Below, piece after piece: positions 34,881 through 48,102 of a stretch of DNA of 64,000 nt. Each line of letters opens with the position of its first letter. Positions within the stretch are counted from its first letter, which is position 1. This stretch comes from Heracleum sosnowskyi (Eukaryota > Streptophyta > Magnoliopsida > Apiales > Apiaceae). The DNA lies in NCBI GenBank assembly GCA_030848705.1, contig CM061245.1:80711564-80775563 (forward strand), given 5' to 3'. A model generated the notes under the pieces. That model was given only the letters and a program-made list of their open reading frames with translations, was not told the origin of the DNA and did not search any database. The position numbers were made by a program, and so were the translations under genes.

Positions 34881-35208
34881 AAATGTGATGAGTTGTTGGG
34901 TCCGGTATGGATTCGGTTCAATCGATAACTTTCAATTAACCCTTTATAGGATAATGTACCGTTTCGATATTCAAAATTTGAATAATCGCTACACATTTCT
35001 CTTGAATGGTATATATTATAATAAACCACTGGATATAAAAACAACATTTCTATTGAATATAAATAATTACAAAATTTATGATATGGTAGCTATATATTAA
35101 TTTATATATATGTTTTGTACTGAACATTGAAAATTTCGTTGGTAGTCTGGTTCATCGTTGGTCACATAATTCACAAACGTAGATCTCTCAAATCAAACTG
35201 AAGAGAAC
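34881..35208. other. Short AT-rich spacer before element A
   Basis: No gene or repeat boundary recognised. The last five bases AGAAC (35204-35208) are the expected target duplication of element A. Confidence 0.4.
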
Positions 35209-36573
35209 TGAAAGGCATATGTTTAGACCTATTTGTTTACATCGAGGAATTAACTCAACATTAAACAAGTCTGTAATAAGTAAGTAATAATTCAGATTGT
35301 CACAGGAATCTCAGAAGATTATAACAGTCAAAAGAATGAAGATAAAAGTCATCTACAGACTTGAAGTTATTCTACATTGAAAGAAGTTCATTAATTTGAT
35401 CAAGCCTCAGTGAAATTTTCAAGAAAGTGGATTTATTAAAGTGACAGAGATTTCAAGAGTGTGACATCAAAGGTACAGGTTATAGTGGTTCATTGAAGGG
35501 AGTTAAAGAGAAGAGAATCGGAGTTTTCAAAGTCAAAAATGAAGAACAACCAGTGAAGTTAGTCGCTCATGAACCAGACAGTACATCGAGCGTCAACAAC
35601 AGTCAGTGGTAGTTTATCATTAATTAAAGTGGTTCTCAGGACAATTTCTTTATTTAAGAAATTAGTTTTTATTCTCCTTTAATTATCTATTTCATTTAAT
35701 TAAGTTAACTAATAAATTAATTCCTTCAGAATTAATTTATTTGGTAAATTAACTAAGTAGATAAATTAAATTAGAATTAATTCTAATATTCTAAAATTAG
35801 AAAGACTAAAAGTAATTTTAGAAAGACTATTTTGGTAGTCTTGCCGAAAGTCTTTCTGGAATTAATTAGTATTTTAGAAATGATTTCTATAATTCATTTA
35901 GTCTTACCGAAAGTCTTTATAGACTTAGGATAGTCTTTATGAAAATAGAAATAGTCTTTCTATGTACTAAAATAGTTTTTTTGATAAAAGGAATAGTCTT
36001 TCTGCTTTAATTTGATAGTCTTTCTACTTTAATAAAGTAGATTACACGTGCAGTTAGAATTAATCAAGTGGATTAGTTTAAAAGGATATTTTGATCAAGA
36101 CAGAGAAGAACATCAACACATTACATCTTCAACAAAAAGAAAAGCTACTGTAAAGAAGAACTTTCTGCCGTGAACATTTCTTAAGAACAAGAAAAGATTT
36201 CTAAAATCTAAAGTTACATTCATATCATTAGAAATCATTTGATTGTATTGTATTGACTATCTAGCGGATCTTTATCCCTAGAACGAATCTCGAACTATCG
36301 TTTATCGTTATATCTTTTTATTATAAATATAGATAAATTCATGTTGAATTTATTCTAGGTTTGTTTTAATTAGTTTGAGATTTAATTCTGTAATCAGTAC
36401 AAAAAATTGTAACACCTTTCAAGTTTAATATAAGTTATATTTAACTTGAATTCTGTTTCATTTAATTTCGCACCAATTTGTCATTGAACTGTTTTATTCA
36501 TAAATGAACAAATTCGATAAAACGGTATAGTTTGTATTCAACCCCACTTCTACAAACATATCGGGACCTAACA
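35209..36573 (+). repeat. 5' LTR of element A (1,365 bp)
   Basis: It starts TGAAAGGCATATG and ends CGGGACCTAACA. The same start follows the polypurine tract in element E, which fixes the boundary. The region 35815-36030 carries many GTCTTTC and GAAAGACT units, several joined as AGTCTT.CCGA.AGTCTTT. The 3' part has the SIRE-type TTGTATTCAACCCC and CTTCTACAAACATATC. Confidence 0.88.
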
Positions 36574-36588
36574 ATTGGCATCAGAGCC
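36574..36588 (+). promoter_or_regulatory. Primer-binding site of element A
   Basis: ATTGGCATCAGAGCC; one base differs from the initiator tRNA-Met complement TGGTATCAGAGC. Confidence 0.85.
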
Positions 36589-36676
36589 TTTTGATTGATA
36601 TACTAATCAAAGATCCATTTTTTTGTGATTTTTTCTTAAACTCTGAAATTCTTATTATTCATCAAAAATCTCAAAA

Positions 36677-38916
36677 ATGTCTACAACTCAGAAAGTTGGT
36701 ACAGTAAAGATTCCCATGTTCAGTATGGAGCATTATCCTATGTGGAAGAAGAAGATGCTCTTGTTTCTTCAAGTGGCAAATGTTAAATATCTTGGAGTGC
36801 TGAAAAATGGTCCTAAACTTCCTATGATTGTAGAGGAAGAGCAGATAGAGAACAATGTTATAACTAGAGCTGCTAGGATGTACCCCAAGGATCCCAAGGA
36901 CTACACAGTTGATGAGAAAGAGGATGCTTCCCTGGATGCCTGTTTATAGTTGATACTGGTTGATTGTCTTGATTCTATCATGCATAATCATGTTCTAAAC
37001 TGTGTTACTACCAAACACATTTGGGACACAATAGAGATAATCAATGAGGGGACAGAGGAAGTTAGAGAGAATAAGTTGGAAATTCTCACCTCTTCATATG
37101 AGCATTTCAGATCAAACCCTGGTGAAGGTATCTCTGAGGTTTTTGAGAGATACAACAAATTGATAAATGATCTGAATCTCAATGGAAAGCACTATACTAT
37201 CAAGGAGATTAACAAGAAGTTCCTCCTGACACTTCCATCTCATTTGGAGCACAAAATATCTGCAATCAGAGAAGCAAGAGATCTTGGAGAGATTTCTTTG
37301 GAAATACTTTATGGTGTTCTGAAGACCCATGAGCTGGAGCAGATTCAGCAAAAGGAGATATATGGAACTGGAAAGATAGTTAGTACTTCTACTACATTGA
37401 CAACAGAAGTCACACAACAACTGGAAGTGAAGGTTGTTCAACCTTCCAGTTTTGACACGGATGTTATTGTAGCTGAATATGGCTTAACATCCAATGATCA
37501 ATCTGGTGGTGACTTCTATTCTTTAGAAGAACTTGATCAGCTGGAGGATAGGGATATGGCAATGATAGTGAGGAAGTTTGGCAAATTCAGATTCAGAAGG
37601 AATCCTAATCTTAAGTTCAAGCCCAGGTTTCAGAGAGGTGGTTCTTCATCTACAAATAGCACAAGGGGTGGCTATAAAACTGGAACCGTGGACAGAAGCA
37701 CAATCAGGTGCTACAATTGTAATGAGTTGGGTCACTTTGCTACAGAATGTAAAAAGCCAAAGCAAGTGAGAAGGAACTCATTTGATTCTAGCAAGAAGAA
37801 TAAGATTGGGAAAGCTTATGTTGCCGAAGGAAAGAGTTGGGATGATACTGATAGTGATGAGGAAGCTGGTGAAGTTGGAAACCTAGCTTTAATGGCTAAT
37901 GAGGCAAGCACTTCATCATCATTCATGTCAGAGGTAAAGTTTACTGATACTGAAATGATCTATCATCTTAGTACTACTGTTTCTTGTGCACGTAGAGAAA
38001 ATGATAGAATAATTCTTTTGAACACAGCTCTTGAAAATGAGTTAAAAGAATTAAAACTTGTGCATGTAATCAGGATGAACTTACTAAGAAAATAGCATTT
38101 CTTGAGAATAGGGTTAAATGTTATATTCAACTGGAAACCATTCTTAAGGATCAGATTAGAGAACTTGAAGTCAAGGTTAATGTTTACTACAAGTCATGTA
38201 AGACTGCTAAAGAAATCATCAATAAACAAGTTATTGATCAAACCGTAGGAATAGGTTTTGACTATAATGAGTATATTGGAAAATTAAGCATTAACACCCC
38301 TAATAGAGTTAGTGCTGAAGAAAAGGGTGTACCTTATGTGCTTAAGGGTATTGAAACACCCTTCTTTAGAGAATCCTTAGCAGAACCTCTGAATGAATAT
38401 TCTATCATTATTCAAGAGGAGATGCGTATTGAGGATCTTGCTTTTGAACTTGATCAGTCCAACAAGTGTATGTCTGATAGCAAAGTCAAAGTTGTTTCAA
38501 CAACGGAGACTAAGTCAGACATTCATAAAATGGATCAAAACAACTATAGAACCAACATGCTTGCTGTTAATCTTTCTCATAAAGCATGTGGTGTGGTTAA
38601 TTGCATGTCTTGTGCTTTCAATGTTATGTATGCTTATTTTAACAGTAAGCATGTATCTGATAATAAGACTGCTCCACGTCAACATGTTAATAATAAGAAG
38701 CATGTTAGATATAAGACTACTAGTCCTCCAAATACTATAGTGGATCCATTTATCCCTAAGCCTACTCAGAAATGTGTTAAGGTTGGCTATAAATGGAAAC
38801 GCTCTTTTGTGAAAGAGGTTTATGTAGTTAAAGTTAAAAATGTTGTTTTGCCTGACAAAGGCCAGTTCTTTAAATATGCCGGACCCAATCAAGTTTGGGT
38901 TCCGAGGAAGGACTAA
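36677..38916 (+). pseudogene. gag: SIRE-type gag of element A, broken
   Basis: It starts at ATG 36677 (MSTTQKVGTVKIP). The copia gag region (MWKKKMLLF, HIWDTIEI, LPSHLEHK) is followed by an intact CCHC knuckle CYNCNELGHFATEC near 37711, then a charged region and a C-terminal part ending QVWVPRKD. An in-frame TAG at 36947 replaces what is likely a Gln codon. A frameshift near 38065 separates the N-terminal two thirds from the C-terminal frame (38096-38916). The layout matches element G's intact gag, including the late Cys-rich CGVVNCMSC stretch. Confidence 0.88.
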
Positions 38917-38952
38917 TCAATTTGATATTGTAGGGTGTGGCACAGGTAAACC

Positions 38953-41900
38953 GTGTTATGTGGATTGAGTGGATGTTCAAGGCATATGACCGGAGATAGA
39001 GCCCTGCTATCAAATGTGGTTGAGAAAGCTGGCCCAGATGTTACCTTTGGAGATAACAGCAATGGTATTACCAGAGGATATGGCTGTTTGGAGTTTAGAA
39101 ATGTTATCATTCAAGATGTATCTATTGTGGAAGGTCTGAAGTTCAATCTTCTCAGCATCAGTCATTTCCGTGACAGAGGATATGATGTTTCCTTTGAGAG
39201 AGAGAAGTGTCAGATCCTTCACAAGAAGAATGGAAAGCCTGCTCTTCAAGGAGTAAGGAAAAGTGATTTGTTCATAGCTGATCTGCACTCTGGATCCAAA
39301 GATGAAGTTACTTGTTTTTATGCTAAAGCTTCATCAGATGAAAGTTGGCTATGGCACAAGAAGATGTCTCACCTTAACTTCAAAACCATGAACTCTTTAG
39401 TCAAGAGGGAATTGGTGAGAGGTTTGACTCAGATGGAATTTACACAGGAAGGACTGTGTGAGGCATGTCAGAAAGGAAAGTCAAAGAAAGCTTCTCACAA
39501 GGGCACTGACACATCATCAATAACTGAACCACATCAGCTACTGCACATGGATTTGTTTGGTCCAGTTAGTGTGATGTCCATGTCAAAGAAATAATATGCA
39601 CTTGTGATTGTTGATGACTATTCCAAATACACATGGGTTTTATTCCTACATTCCAAGGATGAGACCCCACAGATGGTGATTGATCATATAAAGTTGATTG
39701 AGCTGGATTCTAGATTCCCTGTTAGAGCTATAAGGTCAGATAATGGAACTGAATTCAAGAATGCAGTCCTAAATGACTTTTGTGCAGATAAAGGAATAAT
39801 AAGACAGTATTCAGCTCCTAGAACTCCTCAACAGAATGGAGTGGTGGAAAGGAAGAATCGTACATTGATTGAAGCTGCAAGGACTATGTTAAGTGAATCA
39901 AGACTTCCAATGTACTTTTGGGCTGAAGCTATGAATACTGCTTGTTATACTCAGAATCGAACCTTAATCAACAAGGACTTAATGAAGACTCCTTATGAGA
40001 TCATGAACAACAAGAAACCAACTCTCAAATACTTTCATGTATTTGGTGCTAAATGCTTTGTGCTTAAAGATGACAATGTTAAACATGGCAAGTTTGAGGC
40101 CAAGGCACAATAAGCTATTTTTATTGGTTATTCCAAAAGATCTTACAGGGTGTACTTGATTGATAGTCACCAAGTGAAGGAAAGTGTCAATGTTACATTT
40201 GATGACACTAAGCTCCCTAGTATCCAAACAGAAGATTCATCTGAGAAACTGAAGTTTGATAACTTTCCAGACTCAGAATCAGATGATGAAGTTCCACCTG
40301 AGAATGTTGCTGGTAATGACAATAACAATGATGATAATGATCTTGGTGGTGGTGGTGGAAACATTGGTAACAATGGAGATACCACCAACACTGGAGAAGA
40401 ATCATCAAGGCAATCAAGCAACAACTCAGGGGGAGGAAATGAAGGGTCTACTAGTCATTCACAACACCAAAATGAATTTCAAGGCGAATCATCAAGATCA
40501 AATCTTCCAAGACAGATTGTGTGGAATAGAGCTCATCCTTTTGAGCTGATCATTGGTGATCCAGGTGTTGGAGTTAGAACTAGGAGTGCTACTCAGAATG
40601 AATGTCATTATTCAGGGTTTCTATCTGAGATGGAACCAAAGAAGACTGAGGAAGCACTAACTGATCCAGATTGGGTGATTGCTATGCAAGATGAACTCAA
40701 TCAATTTGAACAACAACAAGTCTGGAAGCTGGTACCCAGACCAAGGAACAAGAAAGTAGTTGGTACAAGATGGGTATTCAGGAACAAGCTAGATGAGGAT
40801 GACATAGTAACAAGGAACAAGGCAAGACTGGTTGCTCAAGGGTATTCACAAGCTGAAGGCATTGATTATGATGAAACCTATGCACCAGTGGCTAGGCTTG
40901 AGGCCATCAGGATGTTCTTAGCATTGGAAGCTTACTCCAATTTTAAAGTCCATCAAATGGATGTTAAAAGTGCATTCCTGAATGGTGAGCTGGATGAAGA
41001 AGTGTATGTGGAACAACCCCCTGGCTTTGAAAATCAGGAGTTGCTGGACTTTGTGTACTTTCTCTTCAAGGCTATCTATGGTCTCAAACAAGCCCCAAGA
41101 AAATGGTATGACACTCTCTCTGGTTTTCTTTTAGAAAATGGTTTTGTAAGAGGTATCATAGACAAAACTCTTTTTTCAAAGAAACACAAAAATGATATGA
41201 TCTTAGTCCAAGTCTATGTGGATGACATCATATTTGGGTCTACTAATGATGATCTCTGTAAGAGATTTGCTAAGCTAATGCAGAGTAAGTTTGAGATGAG
41301 TTTGATGGGTGAGCTGAAGTTCTTTCTTGGATTACAAGTAAATCAAAGGTCAGATGGTATATTTATTTGTCAATCCAAGTATCTTAAAGAACTCCTCAAA
41401 AAGTATCACATGGAGGATTCAGCATCAGCAAGGACTCCATCTACAGCTGTCAAACTTGGAGCTTGTGACAATTCTATCAAGGTAGATATTACAAGCTATA
41501 GAGGTATGATTGGCTCATTACTCTATCTTACTGCAAGTAGACCTGATATTATGCATGCTACATGCTTATGTGCAAGGTTCCAAGCAGATCCTAGAGATTT
41601 ACATCTCGTTGCTGTTAAAAGAATCTTGAGATATCTTAAGGGTACACCTAATTTAGGTATCTGGTACCCTAAAGATTCTGGTTTTAATCTTGTTGGATAT
41701 ACAGATTCTAATTATGCAGGTAGTGTTGTGGATAGAAAGAGTACCTCTAGGAGTTGTCAATTCCTAGGAGGTAGATTGATTTCCTGGTATAGCAAGAAAC
41801 AACAAACAATTTCTAATTCAATAGCAGAACTGAATATATTGCTGCTGGAAGCTGCTGAATATATGGCTTTGTATTAAATAAAATTCCTATTTTATGTGAT

Positions 41901-42128
41901 AATACAAGTGCCATAGCAATCTCCAACAACCCTGTTCAGCACTCGAGAACAAAGCACATTGACATCAGGTATCATTTTATCAGAGAGCATGTCATGAATG
42001 GTACTATGGAGTTACATTTTGTACCCACGGAGGAACAAATAGCAGATATATTCACTAAGTCTCTTGATGAATCCACTTTTACCAGGTTAGTTGGTAAATT
42101 GGGTATGTTAAATAGCTTTAGTGATTAG
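38953..42128 (+). pseudogene. pol: SIRE-type pol of element A, broken
   Basis: The order is protease (SGCSRHMTG, with the catalytic Asp codon lost in a small deletion), GAG-pre-integrase (WLWHKKMSHL), integrase core (LHMDLFGPV, IRSDNGTEF, NGVVERKNR), reverse transcriptase (MDVKSAFLNG, YVDD near 41215) and RNase H (GYTDSNY; CDNTSAIA near 41900). In-frame stops lie at 39592 and 40111. A small rearrangement near 41820 shifts the frame in RNase H, after which the normal ending runs to TAG at 42126-42128. Integrase-before-RT order and similarity to C identify a SIRE-type copia element. Confidence 0.92.
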
Positions 42129-43183
42129 AACTGATATTTGTTTAATGTTTGTTCTTGATTAAAATACAAGTGCTATATGCTGTATATTTTCTGAAATTCA
42201 CTTGTATTTTATTTTATCAAAACATTTTCTTAGTTGCTATATAATTTACTGATCTTTAGTGTCATGCTGCAATCTAGTTTGTTAAAGTTTCTAGGTTAAG
42301 TATTTTTAAATAGTTTATTTGCCCTAAAAATATTTTTCTCAGATTTTTTATCGAGAAATTTATTTTTACTGCAAATTTATGAATTTAGAAATATTTAAAT
42401 AATTTTTCAAACTGTTTATATATTTTTCCTGTATTTTTAGAAATTTTCCTTGTATTTTTCTGATTTTTCCTCAATTTTCTACTTATTTTTCAAGGTTTCT
42501 GCTTAATTTTATTTTATTTTCTAACAGATTTAGTATTTTTATTTCCAAAAATACTACCGGAAAGACTATTCAATAGTCTTACCGATAGTATTTGTGAAAT
42601 ACTTTTTAATTTAGTTGTTTTTCTATTTTTTTATTTTCTTTCCTTTGATTAATTAGCTTTTAAACTGTAATTAATCATAGTCTTTCTAGTTTTAGAACCA
42701 GAAAGACTATCGGTAGGACTATTCTTCATAGTCTTTCCGGTAGTTTTTTTGTTTTCTATTTATTGTGTTAACAGTTTTTATTTTAACAGATTTTTTTGTT
42801 TTTTGTTTTTTCTTTTCTTTTGTTTTGTTTTCAGTCTTTTTAAGTCAGAAAGACTACCGGTAAGACTATCCCTGATAGTCTTCCCGATAGTCTTGCCGAG
42901 TTTTCTATAAATACCTGCTTTGATTTTCTGTAAATTCACTTAGTCTTTCAAGCTCAAGTTTTTACTTAGCTTTTCTCTCTCCCTTGGTTCTTTTAATTCT
43001 TTTTCTAAAAGAAGTGCTGCCATTTTTTTCTGATTAAATCTTTTCAAGCATTTCTTTTCTGATTTTAACTGAACCAATTACTGTGTTAAATTGATTTGAA
43101 TTTTGTGGATTATTTGTTTTCTATACTTAAAATCCTTAAAATTCTTATTAATTATTATTATTATTATTATTTATTTCTCTAAT
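42129..43183 (+). other. Spacer between pol and ORF3 of element A
   Basis: About 1.05 kb of T-rich sequence. It carries repeated GTCTTTCCGGTAG, AGTCTTACCGATAGT and AAGACTACCGG units (42550-42900), the same motif set as in this element's LTR. A TATAAATA box lies at about 42906, followed by pyrimidine-rich sequence; together with the ATG at 43184 it could be a separate promoter for ORF3. Just upstream of the ATG is an (ATT)n tract. Confidence 0.65.
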
Positions 43184-46029
43184 ATGGCTTTTGAAATTGT
43201 TAAAAACAATTTTTTAGGTTATATTGATCCTCTAAAATGTTCAGCAGAACATTTTAGGCCTTGGATTCAGTTTTTAAACGAGCATTCCATTATTAGTCCT
43301 GCTATCACAATGAATGTTCCTTTAAAACATGAACCCTTGAGGATTTTATGTTCTACTGCTATAGTGTCCACTGACTTATCTTCTTTCACATTCTCTGTCG
43401 GTGACACACACTATACACTCAATAGAGATATTCTTTGTGATGCTCTTCATTTTCCCAGGGATAACTTTGTGAATCTACCTTCTGAAGCAGACCTGATTCA
43501 AATTTTCACAAACATTCATTATCAAGGTCAGATAGATTTGGTAAAGTTATCCAAGAGCAATCTAGTCAGTGAGTGGGATCTTTTCTTTGACACTCTGGCT
43601 AAGGTCTTCAGCAACTGCACCAAAACCAATTTTCACAATATTCCTTCTCTTCTTCAGAATATTGGTTTTGCAGTTGCTAATAATCTTCGTATCAATTTTG
43701 GCCATCTCATCTGGAATCATTTGGTCAGAAGAGTCCTAGTGGCCAAGAGTGATCATTCTAGTGGAAGGAAAGTCAAATGTTTTTATCCTCGCTTTCTCAC
43801 TATTATGATCAATCATGTACTCACTGATGAACACAAACAGTTGTTTAGTCTTGGTATGTCTGAAAATTGTCAGACTACACATGTCAAATTCTTTCAAAGA
43901 CTAAACACCACCTAAAAATATCTCAGAGTCCATGTGGTCATTACACCTTTTATGACCCAGTTTATTCAACTCCCTGCTTTTGGAGTGCCAGTCCCTGAGA
44001 AACAACCTCCAGTGGATCAATCCACCCATGCTGGAACTGAAGATGCAACTCCATTACAGGTAGTATTTCCTAACCCTGGCTCTTCATCTCATAATATTAC
44101 TGAAACCCAAGAGGTTCATAGGGCTGACCATGAGTTTGTAGAACCAAAAACTCTATCCCAGGTCATAGAGCCAAACACTGAGTCAACTCCAATAACCACT
44201 CAACCTGAGCTTAATGTAAATATCAGTCATGGTAGTGTTAGTGGAGAAGATTCAAGGAGAGAACCCACAGCTCTGTCTCCACCACTCAAAAAGAGAAAAA
44301 CATACAGGGAGACATCTGTTAGCCCGTCTGTATCCTCCCAACAGGATATGGATTTGGAAATGGCCATTGAACAGTCTCTGGAGACATCCTCTCAACAGGA
44401 TGAATCTATTGAAATTCGCCATAGGGCCATGGCAATCTGTACTGAGTCAGGCACACTCCCATTACTCACAATGGGAGAAGACATCCAAATAGATGATACT
44501 CAGGACACCTTGTCAGGAGAGCACATAGGGTTTGATACAGTGCCTACCATTGTTACGGTAGAAGTGCCTTCACAGGCATCTGAGGGAAAATCTGATTCTT
44601 TGCCATCTCAAATAGAATCATTTTCTCCCCTCCCAGAGGGAACATCTCTGGCTCCCTTAAGGGATTTTCCACTCGCAGATTTATCTGGAGAAAGTGGAAA
44701 CCTAGTTAGTTCAACACTGAAGCAATTCAGTTTCAAAGTTCAAATCACTTCTTGGACTTCACTGGGGATTGGGATTTGCGAACTCCCATTGCACCACCAC
44801 TGACCTCTCAAGAAGGGGGTACAGTGATTTTTCATGCAGGTACATCTTCTGATAATCTGGAAAGACAGCTAGTGCTGAGATCTGAGAGACAAACACGGAG
44901 TGATACACAAGCACGTGAGTTGAGTGAAACACCACTGAGAGAAATTGAGGTGAGTGCACACACTGACACAAACACTGCTTTGTTGTTAACCCAATTAGTT
45001 GCTCTATAGAAACAATTACAAGAAACCCAGGCTGAAAACAACATTCTCAAAGCACAAGTGGTTGAACGGTCTTCTTCTTCCACCTCTGTAACTAATCAGC
45101 TGGGTACTATCAAGGATGATTTGGAAGGATTGAAGGGTACTCTTCTCCCGAAGTTGAATGCCATCCAACAGTCTCAAGTACTTGTGGCTTCAGACATCTC
45201 TGATCTTACAATGTCAAATGTTCATATATCAGAGAGTGTCAAGGAGATTGCTACCATTTCTGCCAATGTGGACTTTATTCTGCAAACAGCTGATGAAAAT
45301 CAAACGTTTAATGAAGAAAGGATGTCAAGGATAGAAGGAGGGATAGAGCATCTGAATGAAGGGATGAAGCACTTGTATAACATGATAAAAAATTCACATC
45401 AACCCAATGCTGAATAGAAGAAATTCTTTGAGGGTGATGTTGATGATGATGAGGATGAGGATGATGAATGAGGAAATGGAGGAAATGGAGGTGATCAAGG
45501 AGCTATAAGGGGAAGAAGTGAGGTTAATCCTGATGCAACTCAAGTCAAATCTGTAGAGGATTCCTCAACTAAGGGGGAGAATGTGGAGAAACAAGGAGAA
45601 GATCAAGCTGGAAGTCAAGCTGCTGGAGGTTCAGGCAAGGACAAAGGGAAGCAGAAGTTAACTTTTTCTGATTCTGAATCTGAAGAAGCCCCTGAAGATA
45701 TCTTTGGTGATGTGGAGGTTGAAGAAGAAGCTAATTATGTTGACTGGGAAGATGAGTCAAATGTTGATCCTGTCTTTGAAGCTGAGTTAGTGAGACAGAA
45801 GGCTGATCTTAAAAGAAGAGAGGAGGAGAATGTAAAGGTATCTGACATTATTTCTAAGCATCTTGTCATTCAAAAAGCTGAACAACAAGAAAAGCAAAGG
45901 CTTCACAATCTGAAGGTCAATGAAAGAAAATTGAATGTGAGGTTGAAGCTAGGAGAAGAATGGGACAAGGCTAGAGAGATGTTTGCACATCAAGAAGGAA
46001 CTAACAATGATGGAAAGTTTCTTGGGATG
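43184..46029 (+). pseudogene. Third ORF (ORF3) of element A, interrupted by element B
   Basis: The first ATG gives MAFEIVKNNF. Residues 1-240 look globular and match the ORF3 of element C (THYTLNRDILCDALHFPRDN; EWDLFFDTLAKVFSNCTKT). A long low-complexity part follows with a basic cluster PPLKKRKTYRE (about 44280), a Ser/Glu/Asp-rich linker, then a charged helical segment (KAEQQEKQRLHNLKVNERKL, about 45880) matching element E. There are stops at 43913, 45007, 45415 and 45469 and a frameshift near 44750. It ends at GKFLGM where B starts. A hydrophobic isoleucine run lies upstream of the ATG, encoded by the ATT tract, and is not part of the protein. The position corresponds to the so-called envelope-like ORF of SIRE elements; function unknown. 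Confidence 0.75.
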
Positions 46030-47094
46030 TGTTAGGATTTATGGGTGATAGCTATGAGACAACTTAACTAGATATTTTATATGCTTAATTTTATTAAGTA
46101 TGAACATACTGTCACAGCCAGAGTATGTCTGTGTAACTATTTTGTTTATTGCAAATAAGATTCTAGTACATCTCGGTAGAAGTTCATTTATTTGTTCAAG
46201 CCTCAAGAAGTGCTCAAGATGGACAACAAGAATAAATGTTACTGTCACATCATTGACAGTAAGGTTACAAGAAGACAGCATGTTGCAAGTCACGACAGCA
46301 TGTTGCAAGTCACGACAACATATTCACTCTGACAGCAACATTGGCGGAAGCCCTCAGACAACATCTTTACCATAGCCTGACAGCAAGCTTGGAACTCCTG
46401 ACAGCATCCTTTGTGGGGACTTCTTACTCTCACCAAAAGCACATTCTTGTGACAGCAAGCTTGAGGATCAGGATACTGTCATGAAGGGATAACATTTGTA
46501 TTGGGGATCTACCCAGTCAAACTTGTGACAGTCTGGATGTTCAAGAAACAGGCGTGTTACAGTATCCTAACATTGCATCAGGTCTGCAAGACTATGACCG
46601 AAGCTTGAGAGATCACATGACAAAGCTCACCAATTCAAGAGTATGACAAATCAACATCTACTGAATTGTGTTAGCTAAATATAGAATGTATCTAGATTGC
46701 TTTTCCCAGTAATGTTAATCTTGTTTGTATAGCAATTTAGGTAATGCTCACGGGTAGACAATTTGTAAGAGGCTGCCACATGAAAATGACAGCAGCTTCA
46801 CAAACCCGTGATGATAGAGATAGGATTTGTTTACTTAGACTATCTCTCAATTCATTCTATGTATCACTCGAGAAACTGAAGCTCAAGAAAACGAACATTT
46901 TCTTGAGGTTGTAGCAACCCATTGCAAAATAAATAAAACATTTATTTTGTGAGAAATTCTCTTGTGTCTACTTGTGTTTGCAATTCATAAACGGATAAAC
47001 GTTAATCTTAGTCTTTGTTGTTGAAGCGTAGATTGGGATTTATCGGTATTGCATTCAACCCCCCCCCCCCTTCTTCAATAGTTAAGGACCAACA
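46030..47094 (+). repeat. 5' LTR of element B (1,065 bp)
   Basis: It ends TTAAGGACCAACA before the primer site. GACAGCA occurs about seven times between 46270 and 46800, twice inside an exact 21-bp tandem repeat starting GACAGCATGTTGCAAGTCAC (46274-46315), plus inverse forms such as ACTGTCA. Confidence 0.85.
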
Positions 47095-47108
47095 ACTGGT
47101 ATCAGAGC
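47095..47108 (+). promoter_or_regulatory. Primer-binding site of element B
   Basis: ACTGGTATCAGAGC, containing the full TGGTATCAGAGC complement to initiator tRNA-Met. Confidence 0.9.
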
Positions 47109-47136
47109 AGACAGATTGTTCTACAAATCTGAGATC

Positions 47137-47487
47137 ATGACAAGTATGCAGAAGTCAAGTAGCATAAAGATTCCAGCTTTTGATAAAGAGAATTACAATG
47201 TGTGTAAAAGAAAAATCTTGCTGTTTATCAAAGCTGCAAATCCCTTATACTTGGATATCCTCCAAAATGGTCCCTTTGTTCCATGGAAAGAGATTGAAGC
47301 CTCAACTGTGGACGGTGTTCTTGTTCCAGCTTACTGGGTCAACAAATTACCTTCAGAGTTTCTGGAGCCAGAAAAAGAGAAGGTGGCCTTGGATGATTAC
47401 TTGCAACTCATCTTACTGGATGCTCTCACTTTGGACAAAGCCTTGTGTGGGAATGTCATTGGATGCTCATCAGCCAAGGATATGTGG
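47137..47487 (+). pseudogene. gag: Gag N-terminus of element B, cut by element C
   Basis: 117 codons from ATG 47137 (MTSMQKSSSIKIPAFDKENY) align with the gag starts of G and A (NPLYLDILQNGPFVP versus NPLYIGILDNGPFVP in G). A cysteine replaces the usual tryptophan in NVCKRKILLF. The frame runs intact to AKDMW, where element C begins. The rest of gag should resume after C, right of the window. Confidence 0.88.
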
Positions 47488-48053
47488 TGTTAGATCAGGA
47501 TTCAATGATCGACAAGATCTAGACTCAAACTGATCAGGATTGCTGACGTCATCAGTATTGCATGGTAATCAATATTTGATCAAGCGTCAGTATCAGGATT
47601 ATCATCAGGATGCATATCAGGACTGGGATCAGGATTGATCATCAGGACTGGAAGCTGATCAGGATTCCTACTTCGAGTTATATTTGGAGTCTAGTTAAAG
47701 ATGGAAAGATTATTCTGTCAGTTCCTAGTTAATAGTAATGCAGCTATCGATTTAGGATAGGTTTCAATCTTTGTAATTGATTAGGACTTATCTTGTAATT
47801 GATAGAGAAGCTGTGTAGTATATCAACACAGTTTAGGTTGTGGTTTGAAACCAACAGAACATACACGAGTATTTTTGTAACCTAGCAGCTCTCAAGAACA
47901 CAGAATTTCTTGAGAAAGTTTGTAACATTTTTATATCAGATTTAATAAAGCTGTTATTATTCTTTCATATTTGTGATATATACTTTACTATGTCGAGAAT
48001 CTTATACAATTGTATTCAACCCCCCTTCTACAATTGTTTATTACTGGGCAACA
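47488..48053 (+). repeat. 5' LTR of element C (566 bp)
   Basis: It ends TTACTGGGCAACA before the primer site and has TTGTATTCAACCCCCCTTCT near the end. ATCAGGA occurs eight times in its first 180 bp. It is short for a SIRE-type LTR compared with 979-1,365 bp in its neighbours. Confidence 0.88.
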
Positions 48054-48067
48054 ATTGGTATCAAAGC
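48054..48067 (+). promoter_or_regulatory. Primer-binding site of element C
   Basis: ATTGGTATCAAAGC; one base differs from the initiator tRNA-Met complement. Confidence 0.87.
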
Positions 48068-48102
48068 AAACTGATTTAAATTTGAATCAGATACGATCTA
48101 AG

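Noticed and set aside
40217..40549. Several ORFs in three frames over the Asp/Asn-rich integrase-RT linker of element A
   Set aside because: They are low-complexity shadows; only the frame continuing into reverse transcriptase is real.
43103..43183. Isoleucine-rich hydrophobic stretch as a transmembrane segment of ORF3
   Set aside because: The frame upstream of ATG 43184 has no ATG, and the run is encoded by an (ATT)n tract in the leader.
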